Source: an uncultured Clostridium sp. (GTDB lineage Bacteria; Bacillota; Clostridia; TANB77; CAG-508). From it: a stretch of 18,563 nt of DNA. The notes under the pieces are model-generated. The model was given only the letters and a program-made list of their open reading frames with translations, searched no databases and was not told where the DNA came from. The stretch lies in contig CAMNND010000009.1 of NCBI GenBank assembly GCA_946545035.1, forward strand, positions 1-18,563. Reading direction: 5' to 3'. Shown here piece by piece: positions 1-7,501 of the stretch. Every line of letters begins with the position of its first letter. Position 1 is the first letter of the stretch. Made by a program: the position numbers and the translations under genes.

Positions 1-369
1 GCATATAGTGATAATCAAATAAAAGAAGACGACACATATAGATATAAAGTAGAAAGTGGAAATCTTATAAAGGAAGAAAAAATAAACAGAGCTATTAAAA
101 AATCATATAGTATGAAAACTGTGCAGGTTCAACCAAAAGAAGATGAAATAGTGGAAGAAAAAATGGAAAAAACAGAAGAAACAGAAGAAACAGAGGTAGA
201 AGAGCAACAAGAGGAAATAAGAGAAGAAGCTGATAATCAGGAAATGTCAAATGTTGCGGAAGATAATGTTGCAGTTATAGAAGAAGAAAAATGTAATTCG
301 GATAATACAAATGATAGCATATGCAATCTGATAGATGAAGCACCAAATTATAATAATGTAACGGAATAG
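1..369 (+). CDS. C-terminal fragment of a Glu-rich protein of unknown function
   Basis: The reading frame is open from the first base of the window to a TAG at 367-369, so this is the last 122 residues of a longer protein; the ATG at 112 is internal and has no ribosome site. The visible part is very acidic and low in complexity, with KTEETEETE-type runs around residues 55-75 and many Glu/Asn/Asp residues to the end. No transmembrane segment or recognisable domain is visible. Such tails are usually disordered. A terminator follows within 20 bases, so this is the last gene of its unit. I do not recognise the family. It is clearly coding, but the product is unknown. Confidence 0.7.
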   Translation, partial: AYSDNQIKEDDTYRYKVESGNLIKEEKINRAIKKSYSMKTVQVQPKEDEIVEEKMEKTEETEETEVEEQQEEIREEADNQEMSNVAEDNVAVIEEEKCNSDNTNDSICNLIDEAPNYNNVTE

Positions 370-382
370 CTAAATGAGATAT

Positions 383-430
383 AAAAAATACCTAATGAAG
401 ATGCTTAAATGCATTCATTAGGTATTTTTT
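383..430. terminator. Bidirectional intrinsic terminator
   Basis: An 11-bp perfect stem (389-399 with 414-424) is flanked by an A-run on the left and a T-run on the right. It therefore has a U-tract in both directions. It serves the plus-strand gene ending at 369 and the convergent minus-strand gene whose stop codon is at 430-432. Confidence 0.85.
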
Positions 431-2031
431 TAATTTTCGCTTTCAGATTCTTTTCTTTTTTTATCATTATAATCTTTCTTCATAGTAATGTATTCGTCAC
501 CTATAATATGAGTATTATAGAAAGTTGATTTTTTGTGGATTTCATCGCCAAAAGCTTCAAAACCAAGCTCTTCAGCTAATGTAGGTTTTCCAGAAAAAAG
601 ATTAGTTCCTAACCCTAATCGGTCACCCTCAATTTTGACACCAATACTTGCTAACATTGTTGGGTAGATATCCATCGATGTAAATACTCTATTTTTATTA
701 TGTGATGCCGGTATTGCAGAGTTAATAAAAGCATTATATATGGTTCTTATATAGTAACCTTCTATTTTTGAATTATAAAATTCTGTTTGCATTCCTAAAT
801 GATCTCCGACAATAACAATAGTTGTGTCTTCATAGAAGTCTTGTTGTTTAACCCAATTGACAAAATTATTAGCACATTTTGACGCATATGCATGTACATT
901 TTCATATTGGGTAGGGTATATATTATCTGCGTATGGACTTAGGTAGCCATCTGTAAAATGTGTATCTGCAGTGAGTATTATAAAATTAAATGGTTGATTT
1001 TGATTTGATAGATTTGTGATTTCTTCTTTTGACCATTCGTAAAGCTTGTCATCTTCAAATCCCCACCATACACGCTCTTCGTTTGTCATTTTACCATTTT
1101 CTATCGCATAATTAACATCGAATACTTTATAATCACCATTGCATTCATAGTATTGTTTACGGTTTCCGAAATAGCCGTCTGATCCCATTATAATTTCATT
1201 ATTATATCCATTTTTTTGTAATACCTCTCCAAGTGAGTATGCACCAGAAAGAAAATTTTTTGAGCCATCATAATAATTAATATATTGGTTAGCATTTTGA
1301 GTAAAGTCTCCAGCTTTTTGCGGAATACCTGCTGTAATAGCAATATTTCCTGCAGCAGAATAATCGGTACCATAGATAGATAGGGCACCACCAAGTTTGT
1401 CAGGAACATTTGAAAAATTAATGTTATCAAGAGCAAGCTCTTCTAGTTCAGGCATTAAAGATTGTTCCCATACACCACCGTTTTCTTTACTAAGTACAGT
1501 ATTTTCAAAGCTTTCACCAACAATAATAATTAGATTTCTTTTCTTTTCTGGAAATTCCATGTATGCTTCTTCAGGGTTTACATAGTAATTTTCAAATATT
1601 GTTGATTCCTGCGATTGATATTTTATATATGTATCTATACCAAAACTTTTGACAAATAAAGTAATTGATACAACTAATGTTACTATTGCATAAATAAATC
1701 TATGATTTGATGTCGGCTTAAATGGGAATAGCTGGATAATCATATTTTTCTTATTCTTTCTAGTAATATTTAAATTTAAAACATGCTTTGTGTGTTTGGC
1801 AAATGTTAAATAGAAAATTAATAGAAGAGCAATATACTGACCGATACATGAAAAGAGTATGCTTTTTATTACTTCTGGTGATGTACCAGCAACACCAGCT
1901 CTTAGCGTAAATAAAATGAGTTCAAAATCTTGCTCTGGATAGGTGGATTTGTAATACATAGATGCTTCTATAAGAAGAGAGCACACAAGCACTAATATAA
2001 TCAAAACTAAACTTTTTATCTTATTTTTCAT
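430..2031 (-). CDS. Membrane phosphoglycerol transferase, OpgB/MdoB-LtaS type (sulfatase fold)
   Basis: Predicted membrane enzyme of 533 aa that transfers phosphoglycerol to an extracellular glycopolymer or glycolipid acceptor. Three hydrophobic segments are visible near residues 7-26, 56-77 and 112-128, followed by an extracytoplasmic sulfatase-type domain. The domain shows IIIVGESFE (metal ligand E173), YGTDYSAAGNIAITAGIP around 220-237, WWGFEDDKLY at 322-331, THF(T)DG at 357-361 and GDHLGM at 409-414. The nucleophile loop and the DTHxxDGYLS motif are closer to OpgB/MdoB than to LtaS; the residue aligned with the catalytic Thr is Ser225. The start ATG at 2031 overlaps the upstream small gene by 11 bases, so the two are probably translationally coupled. 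The acceptor (lipoteichoic acid or another polymer) cannot be told from sequence. Confidence 0.85.
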   Translation of the reverse strand: MKNKIKSLVLIILVLVCSLLIEASMYYKSTYPEQDFELILFTLRAGVAGTSPEVIKSILFSCIGQYIALLLIFYLTFAKHTKHVLNLNITRKNKKNMIIQLFPFKPTSNHRFIYAIVTLVVSITLFVKSFGIDTYIKYQSQESTIFENYYVNPEEAYMEFPEKKRNLIIIVGESFENTVLSKENGGVWEQSLMPELEELALDNINFSNVPDKLGGALSIYGTDYSAAGNIAITAGIPQKAGDFTQNANQYINYYDGSKNFLSGAYSLGEVLQKNGYNNEIIMGSDGYFGNRKQYYECNGDYKVFDVNYAIENGKMTNEERVWWGFEDDKLYEWSKEEITNLSNQNQPFNFIILTADTHFTDGYLSPYADNIYPTQYENVHAYASKCANNFVNWVKQQDFYEDTTIVIVGDHLGMQTEFYNSKIEGYYIRTIYNAFINSAIPASHNKNRVFTSMDIYPTMLASIGVKIEGDRLGLGTNLFSGKPTLAEELGFEAFGDEIHKKSTFYNTHIIGDEYITMKKDYNDKKRKESESEN

Positions 2032-2335
2032 TTTTATTCACCACAACATTCAATTTTATTTTATCGTGCCAAAATCTACTAATAACAGGCAACACAAATG
2101 CAATAAAAGATGAAAATAAAATATATTTTATTGTAAATTGATTTGTGAATTCAAATCCCTTTGTTTTTAATACATATACTACAAATATGTATGAAATAAG
2201 ATTTGTAAATAAAACCAACATTAAATACCTTTCTAATTTTTTTGTAAAACTTGTTTCTTCACCATATATGCTGTCACATACACGAAGCCCAACTATGCTA
2301 GGAAGCAATAGTCCAATTATTTGATTAAAAATCAT
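2021..2335 (-). CDS. Small integral membrane protein paired with the phosphoglycerol transferase
   Basis: A 104-aa protein with about three hydrophobic segments (near residues 2-17, 37-55 and 68-86) and a basic, Asn/Lys-rich C-terminus. GGAGG lies six bases before the ATG at 2335 on the minus strand. The last codons overlap the start of the phosphoglycerol transferase by 11 bases, so the two are one operon. I do not recognise a named family. The tight coupling suggests it works with the transferase, for example as a membrane partner or in handling its lipid substrate; that is inference from position only. Confidence 0.75.
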   Translation of the reverse strand: MIFNQIIGLLLPSIVGLRVCDSIYGEETSFTKKLERYLMLVLFTNLISYIFVVYVLKTKGFEFTNQFTIKYILFSSFIAFVLPVISRFWHDKIKLNVVVNKNEK

Positions 2336-2368
2336 GTTTAACCTCCTTGAATTTGTTTATTTGTGTGA

Positions 2369-2397
2369 ATTATAAAATAATTTAAATAAAAAAACAA
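2369..2397 (-). promoter_or_regulatory. Vegetative promoter of the small membrane protein-transferase operon
   Basis: On the minus strand, TTGTTT (2392-2397) and TATAAT (2369-2374) are separated by 17 bases. Transcription would start about 25 bases before the ribosome site of the gene starting at 2335. Its presence downstream of the 2440-2467 terminator suggests the operon does not depend on the upstream RNA promoter. Confidence 0.55.
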
Positions 2398-2436
2398 TAA
2401 AATATCCTAAAATATAAAAAATAGTATCATTTAGAA

Positions 2437-2507
2437 TAAAAGAAAGATTCGCATGCGAATCTTTCTTGTGAGAGTGACTGTTTATAACAGCCAAGGTGTT
2501 TACCTTT
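2437..2507 (-). ncRNA. Candidate small structured RNA, or leader RNA of the 2335-430 operon
   Basis: On the minus strand this roughly 70-nt stretch has a promoter just upstream and a strong intrinsic terminator at its end, with no ORF. It starts with two adjacent hairpins: AAGGT-AAAC-ACCTT (2492-2505) and CTGTT-ATA-AACAG (2477-2489). A short linker follows, then the palindromic terminator. The pattern suits a stand-alone small RNA. Because it lies upstream of and in the same direction as the membrane-protein operon, it could also be an attenuating leader. It matches no riboswitch or housekeeping RNA consensus that I can recall. The call rests on structure only. Confidence 0.5.
2440..2467 (-). 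terminator. Perfect 28-bp palindrome acting as intrinsic terminator
   Basis: The two 14-base arms centred on GCATGC are exact reverse complements. On the minus strand the hairpin runs into a U-rich tract, UUCUUUUAUUCU. On the plus strand no T-run follows. A terminator inside a divergent intergenic region implies a minus-strand transcript that ends here. Confidence 0.7.
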
Positions 2508-2513
2508 AGATAG

Positions 2514-2542
2514 ATAGTATCACACTATAAAAGTAAAGTCTA
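2514..2542 (-). promoter_or_regulatory. Candidate promoter of the small RNA
   Basis: On the minus strand TAGACT (2537-2542) and TACTAT (2514-2519) are 17 bases apart, and TGTGA lies directly before the -10. A start near 2507 would put the first hairpin at the very 5' end of the RNA. Confidence 0.4.
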
Positions 2543-2566
2543 TAAAATCAGCCCAAAAAATAAAAC

Positions 2567-2595
2567 TTGCTAGAAATAGATTTTAGCGATATAAT
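2567..2595 (+). promoter_or_regulatory. Vegetative promoter of galE
   Basis: TTGCTA (2567-2572) and a perfect TATAAT (2590-2595) are separated by 17 bases. The predicted start near 2602 leaves a short leader before the ribosome site AAGGAGG at 2624-2630. Confidence 0.75.
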
Positions 2596-2637
2596 AACCC
2601 CATCTATTGATAATAATAATATAAAGGAGGAAACAAA

Positions 2638-3642
2638 ATGGCAATATTATTACCAGGAGGAGCTGGCTACATTGGAAGCCATACAGCAGTAGAATTATTA
2701 AATTCAGGAAAGGAAATTGTTATCATTGATAACTTTTCAAATAGTAAGCCTGAAGTATTAGATAAAATTAAAATAATAACAGGGAAAGATTTTAAATTTT
2801 ACGAAATGGATTATAGAGATAAAGATGCTCTTGATAAAGTTTTCTCTGAAAATGATATAGAAGCTGTAATTAATTTTGCTGGATATAAAGCAGTTGGAGA
2901 ATCAGTTCAAAAGCCAATTGAGTATTATGAAAATAATATTGGTGGATGTTTAGCAGTATTAGATGTAATGAGAAAACATAATTGTAAGAAATTTATATTC
3001 AGTTCATCAGCAACTGTATATGGAGATCCAGAAGTTATTCCAATTACTGAAGAGTGTAAAATTGGTGGAACAACTAACCCATATGGAACAACAAAGCTAT
3101 TCATTGAACAAATTTTAAAGGATGTATATGCATCAGATAATACAATGGATATATGTATATTAAGATACTTTAACCCAGTTGGTGCACATTCAAGTGGATT
3201 AATAGGAGAAGAGCCACAAGGAATTCCAAATAATCTAATGCCATATGTTGTTAGAGTAGCAGCTGGAATATTACCAGAGCTATCAGTATTTGGTAATGAT
3301 TATGATACACCAGATGGAACAGGAGTAAGAGATTATATACACGTAGTTGATTTAGCAAAAGGACATGTTAAAGCATTAGAAAAATTAGATAGAGAAAATG
3401 AAGGATTATATATTTATAACTTAGGAACAGGAACAGGATATAGTGTTTTAGATATGGTTAAAGCATTTGAAACATCAACAGGAAAAAAAGTTAAATATAA
3501 AATCGTTGGACGTAGAGCCGGAGATATAGCCACATGTTATGCTGATCCAGCTAAAGCAAGAGAAGAGCTTGGATGGGTTGCTGAAAAAACATTAGAAGAT
3601 ATGTGCAGGGATTCATGGAATTATATAGAAAAGAATAAATAA
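2638..3642 (+). CDS. galE: UDP-glucose 4-epimerase
   Basis: GalE interconverts UDP-glucose and UDP-galactose in the cytoplasm through a tightly bound NAD, supplying galactosyl donors for envelope polysaccharides. The 334-aa length is typical. The N-terminus carries the Rossmann motif GGAGYIGSH (residues 7-15), with D31 placed to bind the NAD ribose. The SDR catalytic triad is visible as S124 in SSSATVYG and Y149/K153 in YGTTK. RYFNPVGAH (176-184) and GVRDYIHVVDLA (229-240) are characteristic of GalE. The start follows AAGGAGG by seven bases. The gene stands alone between its own promoter and terminator. Other UDP-hexose epimerases share this fold, but the motif set fits GalE best. Confidence 0.95.
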   Translation: MAILLPGGAGYIGSHTAVELLNSGKEIVIIDNFSNSKPEVLDKIKIITGKDFKFYEMDYRDKDALDKVFSENDIEAVINFAGYKAVGESVQKPIEYYENNIGGCLAVLDVMRKHNCKKFIFSSSATVYGDPEVIPITEECKIGGTTNPYGTTKLFIEQILKDVYASDNTMDICILRYFNPVGAHSSGLIGEEPQGIPNNLMPYVVRVAAGILPELSVFGNDYDTPDGTGVRDYIHVVDLAKGHVKALEKLDRENEGLYIYNLGTGTGYSVLDMVKAFETSTGKKVKYKIVGRRAGDIATCYADPAKAREELGWVAEKTLEDMCRDSWNYIEKNK

Positions 3643-3649
3643 AGTTGTG

Positions 3650-3683
3650 AGAGCTTGACTAATTATTAGTTTGAGCTCTTTTT
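3650..3683 (+). terminator. Intrinsic terminator after galE
   Basis: AGAGCT (3650-3655) pairs with AGCTCT (3674-3679), and ACTAAT with ATTAGT forms the inner stem. A T-rich tail follows directly, eight bases after the galE stop codon. Confidence 0.85.
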
Positions 3684-3723
3684 CTTTTGGCACATATTGT
3701 CAAATTTTGTATGGCGATTTTTC

Positions 3724-3752
3724 TTGATAAACCATTAAAGGTAAGATATACT
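3724..3752 (+). promoter_or_regulatory. Near-consensus promoter with no intact gene downstream
   Basis: TTGATA (3724-3729) and TATACT (3747-3752) are exactly 17 bases apart. The only thing it could transcribe before the hairpin at 3925-3956 is the nuclease gene relic. It may be a leftover promoter or may drive a short RNA of about 190 nt. Confidence 0.45.
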
Positions 3753-3882
3753 ATTTGCATATATTTATCATTCAATTAAAATAGCAAAGAAAATGATAAA
3801 AAATAAAATGAAAATGGATGATATTATAAAATGTACTGGGTTATCAGAAAAAGAGATAAAAGAATTGAATGGAACAGCATAA
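3745..3882 (+). pseudogene. C-terminal relic of an Rpn / PD-(D/E)XK nuclease-transposase family gene
   Basis: The frame is open for 45 codons from 3745 to a TAA at 3880-3882 and contains IKIAKKMIKNKMKMDDIIK followed by CTGLSEKEIKEL. This resembles the usual tail of the Rpn/PDDEXK_2 family: IAKxML, a short charged linker, then an I-xxxTGLSxEEI helix-turn-helix-like end. The nuclease domain that should precede it is absent; a stop codon lies just upstream at 3742-3744. The ATG at 3793 has no ribosome site, so a 29-aa protein is unlikely. I read it as a decayed remnant of a mobile, multicopy gene. The assignment rests on a short motif recalled from the family. Confidence 0.5.
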
Positions 3883-3924
3883 CTTTTTTCAAAATCAAAA
3901 AATAATAAAAGGAGAAATAAAAAA

Positions 3925-3956
3925 TAGAGCACAAATTGTTATCAATTTGTGCTCTA
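3925..3956. terminator. Strong terminator of the flippase gene, possibly bidirectional
   Basis: Fourteen-base arms (3925-3938 and 3943-3956) pair perfectly around a TTAT loop. On the minus strand the hairpin is followed by TTTTTTATTT, placing a good terminator about 33 bases beyond the flippase stop codon. On the plus strand the tail is only CTTTTATT, so termination in that direction is less certain. Confidence 0.85.
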
Positions 3957-3989
3957 CTTTTATTAATAATTGCTTTCACATCGTATAAT

Positions 3990-5381
3990 TTATCTTCTAA
4001 CAAATCTTCCAGCAAATAACTTAATTGTATCTCTATTCATCATACAAGCATAGGCTAGTGCAAATAATAGAGCTATAAACTTAAAGAACATATTACCAGA
4101 ATAATATGCAAGGAATACAACAAGCGTTATTAAGATTGTAATGTTCATATCCTTAGAGTGTTTTAAATTAACAAGTTCATAAATTTTCTTTTTTCTATAT
4201 ACATACAAGAAAACTGATGAAATAAATGTTGAAATTGCTGCTGCATATATTCCAAATAGTTTTATAAAGATTAAGTTGATGGCTAAGTTTATAACAGCAG
4301 CTACTAAAGTAGTTGAGCCAATAATTTTTGTTTGTTTGTATGCACTAAATATACCACCATAGAAGCTTGCCATATTAGAAAAATATACAGAGAATACTAG
4401 TATTGGAATGTATAAATATGCTTCAGAATAGCTCTTATTAATTAAAATATTAAAAATAAATGGTATTGCTGCAATAACAACGACTGTTGCAGAATAAACT
4501 AAGTTTCTAAGAGAAACATATATTTTATTATAATACTTGCTACTCTCATCACTATGTAATGCCTTAGCTGCAGATTCTTTCCAAGCAATTGCAAAATAGT
4601 TATACACTGTATTTATGATAGTAGGAAACTTATTAGAAATAGCATAAATACCATTACTTGCAGCTCCTAAAAAAGATGTTACTATAACTCTATCCGATAA
4701 ATTAATAATTGTCCAAGATAAACTATGTGGTATCAATGGAATTGAATATGAAAGCATTTCTTTCATTAATCTTCTGTTAACTAATTTGGGATTAATGTAT
4801 CTTCTTAGATGAAGTCTTACTGATAGAAATACAACCATAACGAGATTAGCAATAATAACGGAAAGTAGTAATCCATCAACTTTTAAATTTGTTCCTAAAA
4901 TTAAAACAATATTTAAAACAATTGTTAAAATACTTAAAATAAAATTAGAAAGTGAGTATAATTTTATTTTACCAAGTCCTCTTACTAGAGCATTCATCAT
5001 TGCCATCAGAACAACTGCTATAACATAAGGTATGAAAAACTTGGTTGTATTAATAGAAAATAATTTTATTATAAAAAATATTAATAAACATGCAATCGAA
5101 AGCATTGTCAGTATAGTGAGGACAGTCTGTGTAATAATACTTTTTTCTTCTCTTTTATTTTTCGCATCTATCAGGAATCTAAACATAGATTCTTCAAGTG
5201 TCAGGGTAATAAATGGAGTTATAAAAGTAATAATTGTAACAATTAAATCATAACTACCATATTCCTGTGTAGTTAACTTGGCTGTATATAGCGAAACTAG
5301 TAAAAAAGAAACTATTTGGGTACTAAATTTACCCATTGCTATTATAAAAGTGTTTTTTATTAATTCTTTCTCTTGTTTCAT
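3990..5381 (-). CDS. Wzx/MATE-type polysaccharide flippase
   Basis: Predicted lipid-linked oligosaccharide flippase of the MOP superfamily, moving undecaprenyl-linked glycan units across the cytoplasmic membrane. The 463-aa protein is hydrophobic throughout, with roughly 12-14 membrane segments. The opening (KNTFIIAMGKFSTQIVSFLL, then QEYGSYDLIVTIITFI and EESMFRFLID) is typical of polysaccharide biosynthesis (Polysacc_synt) proteins, as are SLSWTIINLSDRVIVTSFLG and the GIYAISNKFP loop. The start ATG at 5381 lies 26 bases from the only ribosome site, AAAGGAG (5408-5414), with a hairpin in between. No closer in-frame start has a site. Its glycan substrate is unknown; galE and the 8259 glycosyltransferase are nearby but separately transcribed. 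Confidence 0.88.
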   Translation of the reverse strand: MKQEKELIKNTFIIAMGKFSTQIVSFLLVSLYTAKLTTQEYGSYDLIVTIITFITPFITLTLEESMFRFLIDAKNKREEKSIITQTVLTILTMLSIACLLIFFIIKLFSINTTKFFIPYVIAVVLMAMMNALVRGLGKIKLYSLSNFILSILTIVLNIVLILGTNLKVDGLLLSVIIANLVMVVFLSVRLHLRRYINPKLVNRRLMKEMLSYSIPLIPHSLSWTIINLSDRVIVTSFLGAASNGIYAISNKFPTIINTVYNYFAIAWKESAAKALHSDESSKYYNKIYVSLRNLVYSATVVVIAAIPFIFNILINKSYSEAYLYIPILVFSVYFSNMASFYGGIFSAYKQTKIIGSTTLVAAVINLAINLIFIKLFGIYAAAISTFISSVFLYVYRKKKIYELVNLKHSKDMNITILITLVVFLAYYSGNMFFKFIALLFALAYACMMNRDTIKLFAGRFVRR

Positions 5382-5387
5382 ATGATT

Positions 5388-5404
5388 TGTAGCGAAAAGC
5401 TACA
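5388..5404 (-). promoter_or_regulatory. Hairpin between ribosome site and start codon of the flippase gene
   Basis: In the mRNA, UGUAGC and GCUACA form a 6-bp stem around a five-base loop. It sits between GGAG (5408-5411) and the AUG at 5381. Folding removes 17 of the 26 spacer bases, leaving an effective spacing of nine. This could be what makes the start usable. Confidence 0.55.
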
Positions 5405-5438
5405 CATCTCCTTTCTAAATATTATATAATCAAACTAA

Positions 5439-5467
5439 ATTCTATCATAATGGAAAATAAAAAACAA
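5439..5467 (-). promoter_or_regulatory. Candidate promoter of the flippase gene
   Basis: On the minus strand TTGTTT (5462-5467) and TAGAAT (5439-5444) are 17 bases apart. A second TATAAT-like box at 5421-5426 lacks a good -35. Confidence 0.4.
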
Positions 5468-5512
5468 CTTTTATTGATACCAAATTTATTTATTTTAATT
5501 TAAAATTTTTTA

Positions 5513-5541
5513 TTGTAAATAAAAAAAAGTTATGTAATAAT
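5513..5541 (+). promoter_or_regulatory. Promoter of the 604-aa exoprotein gene
   Basis: TTGTAA (5513-5518) and AATAAT (5536-5541) are 17 bases apart, with an extended -10 TG at 5533-5534. The ribosome site GGGAGGG follows at 5564-5570. Confidence 0.55.
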
Positions 5542-5577
5542 ATTTGATGTAAATAAAATTTAAGGGAGGGCTTTAAA

Positions 5578-7392
5578 ATGAAAAAAGCAATTATTATAAT
5601 TATCTCTTTACTAGTTATTCTAGGAGGAGTAGGAGCAGTATTATGGTTTTTTACACCTCTTTTTGACTTCCTAAAACCAGCAAGAGATAATTTCGCGGCT
5701 CAAGTAAAAAAATTATATGGAGCTAAAACAGAAATGAGCTATGATGACTATCTTAAGTCAATAGAGCCATTAAAAGCAGAGCAAAAATCATTTGTATCAA
5801 AAACAAATGTATCTGCAAATATAACTGTACCAAGTTCAGTTATTGATTACACAACACAAAGACAAATCAACAATACAACAATTAACATGGAAAATAGCTA
5901 TGATGCTGGAAGTAAAGCAGTGTCTACTAAAATCAATTGGAAATATCAAACAGGTGATATTCTAAATCTAAAAATGGTAAAAGATGGAAAGAAAATCACA
6001 TTAAGTTCAAAAGATTTCTATGATAAAGCTGTAACATTAGATGTAAGCAAAATAAGAGAGTATTGCAAGAACAACAATATTAATATTTCAGAAGAAGAAT
6101 TAAAAAATATTGAAAAGTCATTTGAATCATATGATGGCGATAAAATGTCAGCTATGATATATGATTTATTATACTTAACAGAAGATGAGTATAAAGCTTT
6201 ACAAAAAAATTACGGAAGTATATTAGAAAAATATATTGATAAAAAGAACTATACTACAGAAAAATCAAAGAAAATTTCTGTAGATGGTAATGAAATAAAA
6301 GCTACTGGATATTCATTAACAATATCTGGAGAAGACGTGTATAATCTTATTAAAGATTTAGCAAATGACGCAAAGAATGATGATAATTTAAAGAGCATTA
6401 TTGTTAATAAGATTAACTTATTAAAGAATAATATAGGTGAAATTGCTAAATCAGGAGCAAGCCAAGCTGATTTAGAGGAAATTGAAGAAGTACTAGGAAA
6501 AGATGTTCAAACATCTGATGTTGAAAAAGTATTTGATCAATTCCTTGATGCACTTGAACAGACAGAAGAGTCATTTAAGTCTTTAAAGAAATCAGTTAAA
6601 ATAACAATTTATGCTGATAAGAAGAGCAATCCTGTTAGAATGGATGTAGCTATTGTTAAAAATGCAGATGATGACGGATATGTAGTATTCTCAGAAGAAG
6701 TTGGAAGTAAAAAGAACACATATACAATAGATGTTCAAAATATAATGAAAGTTGTTGCTGATGTAAGTGGAAGTGAAAATGCATCTTCTTCAATACCACT
6801 TGATAAAGTAGTAATTGTTGACGAAATAGAAAAGAAGAGCGATACAGAAAGAAAAGGAACATTAAAAGTTTCTGTTAAAGCAAATGGACAAAAGGCAGAA
6901 ATTGCACAAGTTGACTATGAATTAGTAACATCTGATTCAGAAGTAAAGAGAAACTTTAAAGTTACTTCTTCACTTGCAAGTGTTGATATAGATGTTAAAT
7001 GCGAAGCTACAGGTCTTGATACAGATAATCAATCAATGGTACTTGACGTTAATGCATCAGTACAATCATATAAAGTAAATGTTAAGGTAGATAGTTCAAT
7101 TGAATATGGTAGAGCAGATATCGAAACATATAATGATACAAACTCTGTAGATTTATTTAGTAAATCAAAAGAAGAAACTAACCAAATAATCACAGATATT
7201 GTTACAAAGATGTCAGATGTATTACCTGCTAGACTTGCAAACTATGGAATAAAAGTAACAAAACAAGAAATAATGGAATTAGCTCCAAAGACTGCAGCAC
7301 CAGCAACTACAGACCCTAATGCACCAGTAGATCCTAATGCTGCACCTACTACTACACCTACAGATGCAACTGCTGTTCAACCAGCTGCATAA
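5578..7392 (+). CDS. Membrane-anchored extracellular protein of unknown function, Thr/Pro/Ala tail
   Basis: A 604-aa protein with one N-terminal hydrophobic segment (about residues 4-26) and no lipobox cysteine, so it is probably anchored with its body outside the cell. The body alternates amphipathic stretches with strand-like polar segments (for instance TLKVSVKANGQKAEIAQVDY) and has very few cysteines. Residues from about 569 to the end form a low-complexity tail rich in Ala, Pro and Thr, with DPNAPVDPNAAP as a short repeat; such tails often act as wall-spanning or linker regions. No enzymatic motif is visible, and I do not recognise the family. It is transcribed alone: its own promoter, GGGAGGG site and a strong terminator frame it. 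A structural or sensing envelope role is possible but unsupported. Confidence 0.8.
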   Translation: MKKAIIIIISLLVILGGVGAVLWFFTPLFDFLKPARDNFAAQVKKLYGAKTEMSYDDYLKSIEPLKAEQKSFVSKTNVSANITVPSSVIDYTTQRQINNTTINMENSYDAGSKAVSTKINWKYQTGDILNLKMVKDGKKITLSSKDFYDKAVTLDVSKIREYCKNNNINISEEELKNIEKSFESYDGDKMSAMIYDLLYLTEDEYKALQKNYGSILEKYIDKKNYTTEKSKKISVDGNEIKATGYSLTISGEDVYNLIKDLANDAKNDDNLKSIIVNKINLLKNNIGEIAKSGASQADLEEIEEVLGKDVQTSDVEKVFDQFLDALEQTEESFKSLKKSVKITIYADKKSNPVRMDVAIVKNADDDGYVVFSEEVGSKKNTYTIDVQNIMKVVADVSGSENASSSIPLDKVVIVDEIEKKSDTERKGTLKVSVKANGQKAEIAQVDYELVTSDSEVKRNFKVTSSLASVDIDVKCEATGLDTDNQSMVLDVNASVQSYKVNVKVDSSIEYGRADIETYNDTNSVDLFSKSKEETNQIITDIVTKMSDVLPARLANYGIKVTKQEIMELAPKTAAPATTDPNAPVDPNAAPTTTPTDATAVQPAA

Positions 7393-7432
7393 TTAAAGGA
7401 GATTAATATTAATTAGATTATATATATAAGAT

Positions 7433-7471
7433 AAAAAGCTCTATTTTAGATTAGTAAAATAGAGCTTTTTT
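7433..7471 (+). terminator. Strong intrinsic terminator
   Basis: Sixteen-base arms (7433-7448 and 7455-7470) pair perfectly around GATTAG and end in a T-run. The A-run on the left arm could make it work on the other strand too, but no minus-strand gene is present. Confidence 0.9.
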
Positions 7472-7472
7472 C

Positions 7473-7501
7473 TTGACAATAAATATTGCATATAATATAA
7501 C
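7473..7501 (+). promoter_or_regulatory. Promoter of the dUTPase gene
   Basis: A perfect TTGACA (7473-7478) lies 17 bases from TATAAC (7496-7501), just behind the preceding terminator. The leader to the ATG is about 55 bases. Confidence 0.7.

Noticed and set aside
2440..2520. Known riboswitch (purine, c-di-GMP, fluoride, preQ1) in the divergent region
   Set aside because: None of the consensus core sequences I know for these classes is present on either strand; only generic hairpins are visible.
3824..4015. Open frame on the minus strand, 63 codons, running through the flippase 3' end
   Set aside because: It crosses the strong 3925-3956 terminator and overlaps the flippase coding end in another frame; no ribosome site.
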